From NCBI GenBank assembly GCA_009760855.2, contig WPIO01000017.1:3076001-3140000 (forward strand): a stretch of DNA of 64,000 bases, in the 5' to 3' direction. A program made the position numbers and the translations under genes. Every line of letters starts with the position of its first letter. Position 1 is the first letter of the stretch. This document shows, piece by piece, positions 1 to 11,200 of the stretch. This stretch comes from Cristatella mucedo (Eukaryota > Bryozoa > Phylactolaemata > Cristatellidae). The notes below the pieces were generated by a model. The model was not told the origin of the DNA, did no database searches, and saw only the letters and a program-made list of their open reading frames with translations.

Positions 1-481
1 GTGTGACAACACCGTTGAAGGCGCAAGCTGCTGACTAGTGGCACGTGCACATTTCAGCTGACTGTGCTGTTGTTGCCGTCCTAGTAGCAAAATGTGAAAT
101 GTAAATCTGGCCGAATCGACACCCGTACGTACAGATTTAGCATTAGCAAAGGCCTGCACAGGATAGCGAAACCCTTTGCCGGATATCTCACCTTGGGCAG
201 TACAAATGAGTGATATGTCTTGTAAGCTATTTGCATTGAATTAACGACATTTGTCGTTGGAGACTAGCAGTTTCGACCGAAGTTATTTGTTTCTTTTTTT
301 CTACACGGCATAATGCAGCTGTTACCCCAGCTTTTGGGTGCTTCAAGTTGTGCTTTATACAAGCAGCGTGTAGTTGCTTGCTGCACGGAGAAGTGCAATA
401 GCGACTTATGATTTTTACCATCGGCATGACAACGTGTCATGCATTGTGGACTCGGATCTTGTACTCTGGATTCCGTTGCAG

Positions 482-1798
482 CTTTTCGACGTGCCAACTT
501 CATTCGGAACGGTCAAAGTTGCCGTCCAGGGTAAACTTGGAAAGCCGGCCATTCTCACGTGCCACGACATCGGCTTAAACCGTGAGTAGGGCTTTTCCAG
601 TCCCATGTTGACCCACCACGTGCTTTGTTCTTTGCTAGTTGTATGCGATTTTGTGATATGGGGGGGACAAATAGACCAATGCAAAATGAAACGGTGGTTA
701 CTGGTTGGGCATGTTGGGGCCACAGGCGACTTTCTCAAAATAAACTTCCAGCCATGCCTGTGCTAGCCCTCTATTGAGATATTGAACTTTTGATTCCTCG
801 CAAATTTTAAGAGGATGTGTTTAAGAGAGGGCGCTTTTGGAGTGGCATGGAGCGAGCACATCGCTCGTCTTTGGGACAGCGAACTTTGGCCCGCTCAGTC
901 TGGCCGCCAGACCTTGCCTTGCATAGCCGTACACTACTTGTCAAAGTGACCTCGAATGAACCACAACTGGCTGCAGTTGAACTGCTGGGCTGCCCGTGGC
1001 GATGACGTTAGAGTCTCACTGCTCATCCTCGACTTCGTGTCCGATTAATGGTCTGTCGGTGCAATGACTTGGCTGATGCTATCGTGGCTGAGTGTAATTC
1101 TGTGTGTTGGGGGGGGGAGAACACACTCAGTCTGTCGCTTTGTCTTATGCTGCTATTTTGTTCTAGTGATCAGGTACTGTAGGGCTTCTCTTGATGGTAT
1201 GGTAGGAGCTGTTTGCATTTTGGATTGCAAGCTGACCAAATTCCTAAGCGTCTGTTTGGCAACACAAGTGTAGCGCTTTTGCAAACATGCCCCTCAGCAA
1301 ACCCCAAATTATCATTAGATGTAGACCTTTGTCGAAGGTCAACAGATGTGAAGCACCTAGAAAGAGATTGAGTTCTCTGAGGGTGCTTTATCAAGTGTAT
1401 TATTATTACTACTGCTAATACACTGGTCAACCATTTTTTGTACAATAGTCATGTTGCTGAAATAAAATTAGCCATCTATTATCAATTGCTATGTGCTCAA
1501 CACGAATATGACAGTCAATTGAATATGACAGAAATTGCAAAATTGGTTTTAATTTTTTGTAATCTGCAATAAATTAATGTGTACATCACGAAATGCATGC
1601 CATTAGTAATAGGCCTACTGTTAATGCCTGTAAAAAATGAAGTCGTAGACTACTGCTTATATTTCTTTGCCTGTCTCTTATGCAGCTGTTTGGGAGTGGC
1701 TCTGGGGAGTGTCCAACAGTAGTCAGCATTGTAGTGGACCATTTTCCGTGGTATCTTTATTCGATTGTTGCGATATATCTATGAAAAAGTTCGCCATG

Positions 1799-1869
<71 letters not shown>

Positions 1870-4800
1870 CATTTGTATAGCGCCCTAAGAGAACTTAATC
1901 TCTATTCAGGTGATTTGCATATGCCACGGGGCTCGAGCCCACGTCCTTGGCCAGACCTTGGTCGGGGCGAGCACCTTAACCACTGAGCCAAACCAGTTCG
2001 TGACTAACCATACCACAGTTGTCAGAGAAGAGATCCGAACGAGAATTAAGGAAGTGGATCTTTAGAGACATATTGCAGCCAAGTTTCTGATACTGCATCA
2101 GCATGTCTTCTACTAGTTCCTTGCAGTTTTCTGCCCTAGCATTCCTGAGAATACAGTTTGTAGACACGAGACGAAAGCATTCCATGCTTGTTTGCATCAC
2201 CCTGCAGCAAGTAGTTGAACCGGTCATCTTTGAAGAAGAGCTCTCGAACCTGAGGACCCACAAAAACTCCCTCTTTAATCTTTGCTTTGCTGAGTCGAAG
2301 GAATTTTTCATGCAGTCATCGAAAAGCTAACGAAGTCCGGTCCATGGCTTTCACGAAGTTCTTCATCAAACATATTTTGATGTGAAGGAGCGGTAGCAAG
2401 ATTTTGCAGGCCTCGATTGCAGCTGGTTGCTGGATATTCTTCTCCAACTGCTACATTTGGTCTCCGAGTCCATTCCTTCTTCAAGTAGGGCAGTTCTCTT
2501 GCTCGGCTACCACACTCACAAAAGAAACACGTGCATTTTGTATATCCCTGCTGCAGTCCCATTAAAAGGGCAACTACTTTCAAATCACCACAGAGGTGCC
2601 AGCTGTACTTGTTATACTAAATGGAATTCAGCAGACGGTTTAAGTTCGTATGTCTCGTTCATGTGGACAGCATGCACTGTTGGAACAGATAAAAGACGAT
2701 TTTCATTAAACAAAAGCACAGCTTTAAGACTCAGTTTTGAAGAGTCTACAAATAGTCTCCATTCTTGTGGGTCATTAGTGGTTTGTAAGGTATTCGTGAG
2801 GCCCTCAATATCAAAACAGAATAACAGATTGCTTTCTGAAGAAAGTCTCAAAGTGCTGGTGGCATCGATATAAATAAATTGGGACATCTTCGAAAAGCTT
2901 CTATTGTTGAAGTCTTGATTCGAGCAACTCTGCTTTGTTCTTGGATAAGTCCGAATCACGAACCAGATCATTTAGTTCGTCCTGTGTTATTCTGTGTGGG
3001 ATTGATGATGCACCACAGTGGAAATCGTGATCCCTGCAGGCTGACATGCTCACCATTGACCTCATCAGATGAATCCAGAGAATATTCTGCTGGAGGTTCT
3101 GGAATAAGAAGTTACTCACCATTTGGAACTGGTCTCAATGCAAGCGGAATGTTTGAGTAGGCTGTTCTTGGCTTGTTTTGCTTTGTTATTCTGTCGGAAA
3201 GAGGAGGAACCAAGCAGAAGTAACAGTCATTTATGTGGTTGTTTGGCTCTCTCCACACCATAGGGACTGCAAACAGCATTGATGGTCTTTTGCCATTCAA
3301 CCACTGTGAAAGCTGTGTTGTACATGTAGCACAGCATATATGCAGGGCCTAAGGCTGGTCTTGGTCACCAACCTTGCATCCAAAGTAAATAGGATATGCC
3401 TTCTTCACTTGAGAAGTGATACTTTTGTTCTGGTTGGCAAATGTCACTTCCCCTCAAATTTAGCAAACATTTTCCACGGTGTTAACGCACTTTCGAGGCA
3501 TTACTTTCTGTATTGTACCTCAATGAATAAACTAATAACAGTTTCATGTAACAGTTGCTTAAACTGGCTCACACAAAGTCAGAAATATCTTATGTTCAAC
3601 CTTTCCGACTGGGCTTTATGACGTCAGCTTACTGCAGCTACCACCTGGCACAGTATTATATTGCATCAGAAAATGATGCAATCAACTGTGGATGGTTTGT
3701 GCATGACGATATTATGTCATGCGATGCAATATTACATCATTATAGGCTTATTTAGGATGTTGTTGCAGTCTTACTGGATACATTTACACTTTGAAACATA
3801 GAAAATGAACTATATGAAACATCTTCAAAGCAAGAGCCAATAAAAAATTTGTTATGGTTATATTCGTGTTCAGCACACATAGATACTGCAGACTATGGCC
3901 TTTTAAAGTCAGTAACAATTTCACTGTTGATCGGTGTTAATGGTCTGTCGGTGCAATAACTAGGCATAGCATCGTGGCTGAGTGCAATTCGGTGTGTTGG
4001 GGAGAGAACACACACCGTCTGTTGCTTTGTCTATGTGGCTATTTTATACTAGGGACCAGGCACCGTAGGGCTTTTCCTGCTGGGATGGTAGGAGCTGTTT
4101 GCATTTTGGATTGTAAGCTGACCAAACTCCCAAGCGTCTGTGTGGCAACACAAGCGTAGCGCTTTTGCAAACATGCCCCACAGCAAACCCTAAATTACCG
4201 TTAGATGTAGATATTTGTTGAAGGTCAGTGCTGTTATATGCAGGCTGTTAAAATTACGTTTAGCAAAACCATCAGCATGATTAGCAGTCCTACAGATATA
4301 CAAAACAGTGCAAGGGTTATCGTAGCCGTAGAGAATGTGTGTGTGTGTGTGTGCGCGCCTGTGCGTGTGCACCTAGCGTGTGCGTGCGTGTCTGGCGTGT
4401 GAGCATGTGTCACGATGTAACCGGTAGCTGGCAATCACGACCTCCCTGACTAGAGGTGACAGTCATACCAACTCAAAGTGGTCTGAGTAGATCGAAAGTT
4501 AGAGTCGCATATATGTGCACCGTGTCGCCATCGTCTGCCATCTTCTTTCTCCAAAGGGTCGATTTTTCTAACTGCTTGCCGAAGCACATCGAAGCTCCGA
4601 TGTTGAGTAGAAGTGGTGGCAGGATAATGTCGGCTGCTGACATTGCCCTTGTGCCAGCTAGTGACACTCAATCCCACCCCTGGTGTTTACCGGTCTGTCG
4701 TGTTCCCTCGTTTCGGGCTGCCTCATCTGCTACCATTGTATGCCATGCTGCTTTCCGTATCGGTGCCTTCGTGTGGGCTGAAATTGGCCGACGCTCACGG

Positions 4801-6044
4801 CTATTGGGTCTTCGAGCCGGTGGATGGCTCACCGGCTGTCACTCGGCGATCGCGTTGCAGATGCCACGTGCTTCCAGGGATTCTTCCACTGCTCGGACAT
4901 AGCTCCGCTGCTCGACCACTTTACCATCTATCACTACAACGTGCCTGGTCAGCACGAAGAAGCCGCCTCGCTTCCAGCAGGGTAGGTATCAGGCTTTTGT
5001 GCATGCCGATCGTGCAGGCCGACCCAGCCGCCTGCAGTGCGGGGGCACGTGTCCAGGGCAGCCGCACCAAAGCTGCTGCGTCTGCTTCTCACCTCTTTGT
5101 TTCTTTGCTTTGTCACAAGCACTTTCGGTAACTCAGTGAGGTAGTGCATGCTGTTATGTGCGGGCACTAATCGGGAAAGTAGTTTTTCAGTGTCAATGTA
5201 CCACACGGGCATACAACTAGCAAGCACTGAGTGACATGCAGTACATTCACTGACTCTGAGGTCAGTCACTGTTGAGGCCTGTGCAGGTGAAGGTGACATA
5301 CTGCTTGCTGCTGATGTACTGTGATATGAAAATGTAACTAAGTGGGTGCTACTCGGGAGAGTCTTCTTCAGAGCGCTTTCAAAGCCTTAGCGCCTTTCAA
5401 TGCTCATGTGGTAGCCAACAGACTCGATCTTACGCAACGAAGAAAAAGTGAGATTCATAGATGAGTCAGGAGGGCAATTTAGGTTGTGAGAAGCATGGAA
5501 GTAGAAGCTCAGGACGGCTGGAAAGGATGAGCCATAGTCGATAACAGGAGAGAAAATGTCGTGCCTAAGAATTGTAGACGTGGATTCCACAGTCTAGGAC
5601 CTTCTGAGCAAAAGCTTCTGTCGCCATCTGCCTTTTAAGCGGAAGATTGGAACAGCTAATTTATTGTCCATATAGGACCCGAGGGCATGCGGAGGCTGAA
5701 ACTAGTGTGGCAGTTCAGCTACCCTGTAAATATGAGTGGGCCAAACCATGGTGGACCTTGTGGTTCAGGGCAAGAATTTTTCTCTGCATATGTTGACCAA
5801 TCGGGAGCTATCACCGCTCGTTCAGCAAAGAAGGAGACACGTGGATGAGTGCAGTACACGGTTACTATTGACTTGAACCTTTAACTTTTGCCACAGCTCT
5901 TGGCTGTGAAGTCGTGAGAAACAGTGACAGCACAAAGAAACAGATTTATTGAGGAAGGTTTTGCACTTTGTCTCTCACCCCAGTCAGTGTCAAGACCAGA
6001 GACAGGAAGTTGGGGAGGCACATATACTAATAAAGAATAAATAA

Positions 6045-6139
<95 letters not shown>

Positions 6140-8219
6140 CATTAATTTCCAGCTGGCAAGTTTTGTGAGCCACCCTACATTGCTGTAGTGGGCTGCCAGA
6201 CAGTTCTAAAGGCAAATGATCAGAGTTAAAATATTTTTTCTCCATTTGTTTTTGTTAGCTAGAGCCAAGTGAAAATCTCTGCCCCTGAGTTTTAAACTTA
6301 GGGCCAATGGAACCTCCATTCTTTATATTCCCAGGTCCATGCTGGAGTGTCGCACTTCCTGCACCAGCAACCTGTCTCTCTGGGAAAGTTGATTAAACAT
6401 ATTTCATTTATTCATGTAATTTGTGTTCCCAATCACGTTTATTGCATAAGAAAATGATGGTTTATGTTATCTAGGTTTCTCTTTTTCTTTTAGATACGTG
6501 TTTCCTACGATGGATCAGATTGCAGACAATATTGCTGAAGTAATGGCTTACTTCAGTTTAAAGCAGATCATCGGTTTTGGATTTGGTGCTGGTGCCAACG
6601 TCTTGTCAAGACTGTCCGTAAGAAGGCACATTATTGTAAACTAAATTGCTATCGATTATGTGAAGTTGTGAGCACCATGCTCCGGCTATTTCAGCAAAGT
6701 GCAGTCCAACCTAATCTGTCTACAAGTGCCACCCTGAGAACCCGTGACTCTTGTGGACCGATGGCTTTGATGTGCTGGTGCTAGCTAAGAGGTGACCTCC
6801 TTTGCCGGGACCTGGTATTGTTATTAGCCAGGTCAGCACTTTCTGTAAAGCAATGCTCGGGGTTTACTGTAGCTGCTCAGGAGTTATTAAAAAAAATTAA
6901 GCATGTCTGCTGCCGATTGGCTGACCCATTGATCAGGATCTGACTTTCATTCCTGCACTATTGTAATGTAATTGCTGTGGATATTGCAAATCTGAAGATC
7001 AATCCGAATGGTGGTAGCTGAGAGTGATTAGTAATAGGCACACTCAAGGCATGCAGCCAAGGAAGCAAGGACTACGAACATGCAGAGCTCCAAATATTAG
7101 TCTAAAAAGGACCGTGACTGTTGGTCAACAGGTTGTCAATGGAGTGAGAAGTAAGAGTCTGAAAAGTTCTGGGCAGTGACGCCATGTACAGCAAGTACAT
7201 TAAAATCTTGTGGTGCTCAAGAGAGGGCAGACCTATCAGAAGGTCTTGGCAAGCCTTTCCTCGGAGGTATGAAAGGTCAAGCTTAAAGTTCCGCCAGTTG
7301 CAATCGACCATGCACACGGGCAGCAGCTTGTGGGAGCTGCTAGCGACCGACCAAAACCGACCAACACGATCCTCTGCAGGCCAACTGAGCTGCTTGTCAG
7401 CCAGTCTCACTCGGGGGCCAACCAGCATGGCCAGACTGCTGCCTTCCCTCAAACCGGAACTCAAGAAGATTCCCTCTCTCACTCACTCACTCACTCACCG
7501 GCTCTCATTGATTTGCCGGCCAAGTCTTGTCTTGTGGTGTATGCTTCTTCATGCACCGTTGGCGCATGCTAGTGCCTATGCCTCAAGAAATTGAATTTGG
7601 TTTGCTAGTGCTTAGGTTTATACAGATGGCACGATATGCAGTTGCTTCCAAGCCCTCCCTCGTGACCATCGAGCACGGGGGGGGGGGGGTATGTATAGAT
7701 AGAGGGAACTGATGGGGGATATTGTGTTAGAGTGGGGTGTGGCTTCTTGTGGAGTCTTCCTAATATAATTGTGGGAGCTCGCAGATGGGCGTTTTGGCCT
7801 ACACGTATCTAAAGCGCTGCCAAAGCCTTGCTCACCCCCTGACCACCCGCTGACGCGGTTTGTACTAGTGCAGCTGCCTTTGCTCCCAGCCAGCGCAGCA
7901 GCAGCTTTTGTTGAACATGGCTCGGCAGTGGGTCCTCGATTATCTAATGGCCAATCTGCACTATTTATTACCCACCTCTGAAAAAAGTGTGACTTGAACA
8001 CTTGCCGCTGGGTGTGCATTCGTGTCAGCTTGCTCGCGATGAGGGCTCGTAGCAGCACCAGCAACACTTTCTGAACTCTCAGGAGTAAGCTCACAGTAAG
8101 GGCTTGCCAGTTGCCTCTCAGTGGTATAAAGTGGGGGCAAATGTGTAGGTTTGTGCATGTGTGTGTGTGTGCGTGCGGGTGTGTGGGTGGGTGTGTGTGA
8201 GGGTGTGTGTATGTGTGCG

Positions 8220-8292
<73 letters not shown>

Positions 8293-11200
8293 ATGCGTGT
8301 GAGTGTGTGTGCGTGCCTGTGTGCCTACCCGCTAACTGACAAAAAGTAGCTCGGACTGTACTCGTTGCTGTGCAACAACACATGTGCCACCGACCGACTA
8401 GGAATTTGATCCGTCGAAATGCGTTTTCGTGTAGTTGAAAGATCCAAACAAAACGGAAGCTCTGGTTCTCATCAACTGCTGCTCAAGGCAATGCAGCTGG
8501 CTCGAGTGGGGCTACCAGAAGGTGAGGATGCGATGCCGACTGTCGAACCGTCGGCACTTGCCTCGTGTTGCAGTGGATCATCTAGTGGTTACCTCATTTC
8601 CGACCCTTCCGACGTCCATTCTGAGCCACAGTCACGTGTTTTTTGCTCTCTTGGCATCTATGCACTCTACTTTTGCAGTACAACGGCTGGTATCTGAAAA
8701 GTGGCAGTATGACAAGTTTCACAGAAGACTACCTGCTGTGGCACTGGTTTGGAAGGGTAATCCTCATTCGAACTCTTTCTTCTGAGCGCAGATTTTCTTG
8801 CAATCTTTTGCCTCTGTGCTTTGCAGAAAAGCTGCTTCTGGTTTTTGTGCTGTGAGTCTTGGCATAGAATAATAATAAGGATCAAATAATAAGACATTTG
8901 TATAGCACCCTAAGTGAACTAATTCTCTTTCTAGGCACTTTATGTGCAGTATGCTGCAAAGGAAGCATGTCAATTTGTTAGTGAAAGCATGCACAGTGTC
9001 AGTAAGCATAAACACAGCAGAAGTCAAGTATGGCCTTGCCTGAGGTGGCCGGATTTATTCAGCGTTACAATACGCCGTGTGGATATCGAAGCGCTCACTG
9101 GTCAGTCCAGACTTGGCTGCCATAGCTGCCGAATTAGCACACATGCCCGATGCACGTGCCATCGGGCATACTCATCAACAATAGCTGCATATGTTGGGAA
9201 ATGCTATTTTCAAGCTTATCAAGATTTATTGAAGTTACGCAGAACTAAATCTTGATCCAGACCCTTTACAACTTTCTGCTAGAGAAGCAACAGCCATGAG
9301 TTATTGATACGAAAGGAATCAGGCTTAGACAAGCATGCAGAAGCAAGCCAGTATCATGATAAGACAATGCTAGATGACACCCCGAAAGGAGGTCAAAGTA
9401 GAAATGCCATGGCCAGGTCACTTGGTCGGCCCAAGGCATCTCTGTGTGTGAATAATACCACACCAGCTATAAATTATTGTTCTACAATAGCTGACTGGTC
9501 ATTGCATTACTATTACAACCCGATTGCCCATTGGACTTCTGCCTGTCAGTCGTTTTGTTTAGGAGTTGAACTTGGCATAATTTTAATTTATTTTATGGCA
9601 AAGGTAGATCAGCATAGCAAGCATGCTCATTGACTGCATTATCACTTATGCAGCAAGCCGGTCACTATAGTGACTATGAGTTAGTGTCACAGTGACTAGG
9701 ATTCATGCACCAAGAATGTTCTAGGAAGCTGGAAGTCATACCACCTCCTCTAGGAACCGACACAATCTTTTGTTCTGTGATGTTACTTCAATTGTTCTTT
9801 CTGATTAGTTCATCACCCCGGCTCTGTTTCAGCTAAGCTGTCCATTTTGTGCTTCATTTACCGTAGTGGTTGCTTTTTCTGTATGCTTAGATTTGGTTAG
9901 GTATGTCGTTTTCTGCAATAGGCTCCGAGCTTGCATGCCTATTCCCATTTTCCTTGGTCGTGTGTGTATTGATTCCGGTCCTTATGAACCTAGTAGTGCG
10001 CCGTGATGGCACACTAGGTTAGGCGGTTGCTTTCACGACCTTGGTTCCGAGGTCGTGGGTTCGATTCCTGCGGTGGGCGATCCTTTATTGCCACTGCAAG
10101 TGGTGGTGAAAGCCATAAAGGCTCTTCTGTCACTATACAAAAAAGAGGCTGTTTAATCAGCTAGGATTTTTTTTTATTGCAGACTAGCATTGCGTGTAAA
10201 GCGCCTAGAAAGAGATTGAGTTCTCGGAGGGCGCTTTATCGAGTGCATTATTATTGTTTTTATTATTACAAGTTCTTGGCTAGAGCTGTATAGATGCATC
10301 TGCTGCTTTCACCACTTCGATTGCTTCGACTGCATTTCGATGCCTTTCTGTTGGGCTCAGTGCATTTATAGGCTATTTATTTGGCTCGTAGATGTGTCTG
10401 TTAAAATGAGACCACGACTATCTTTTCTTTCTTTAGCTATGCCAGTGCTGTCTCCATTTTTTCTTTTACTTCTGATATTCTTTTCAGCACACGAAGGACG
10501 CAAACACAGACCTTGTGCACGTATACAGAGAGAATGTGAAAACGATCAATCCTATAAATCTGGCTCACTTTATCGATTCTTATATTGCGTAAGTATGTTC
10601 AGTATGTAAATTTGCCACCATCCCCTGTTTAGTCAGAACTTCTGACTCGTAGCATGTAGCCGGGTTGGCATCCACCCGAGCATTTGAACTATAAAGCACT
10701 GACTATGCGGTCACGCATTGCATAATTTGGTGTTTCTTGATTGCTGCCCTTTTCGTGAACCTTGAAACGTGTGACTGCCTTTCAGACGAGGTTTGCCTCG
10801 TCTCGCTGCTGTCTCGTCTAGTTAGGGTAGAGCAAGTCTTAAGTTGCATGTGACCGACAGACAGACAGCCCCTGCTTAAATGGCTAGTGTGCCCTTCTGT
10901 TCATTCTGTGGTGGTGCCGACGAATGCGATTGCACTACTAATCGTATGGTTCTTGATGGATCTGGACTGCTTGGATGGTGCATATCGCGGCATCCGCTTG
11001 CTGGTGCACAGGAGTTGGTGCTCCTGATGAGATAGCGTCGGTGGCACATCGCTGTCGGCTCAACTATTTAGGACGATGGCATGTTGCTATGCCAGTATGC
11101 TATAGGGATGGGCATAAACCGCATGTTTTCTGTCATTCAATTGCTACCTTGGGTAGGCTGAAAAGTGTAGTGTGCTTCTTAACCTGTCATTTTCATGCTT

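Noticed and set aside
4456-5131. Overlapping frames of 148 and 162 codons around NDRG exon 2
   Set aside because: Only 4861-4981 has homology; the remainder has no family resemblance and is explained by GC-rich intron sequence.
8150-8350. Long His/Thr and Cys/Val open frames
   Set aside because: Pure translation of a GT/CA microsatellite. The same applies to frames at 1.8, 6.1, 27.1, 28.3, 34.0 and 62.9 kb.
10030-10085. Possible tRNA gene (perfect B box GGTTCGATTCC)
   Set aside because: No cloverleaf with acceptor stem; same head recurs with a common non-tRNA body, so it is a SINE.
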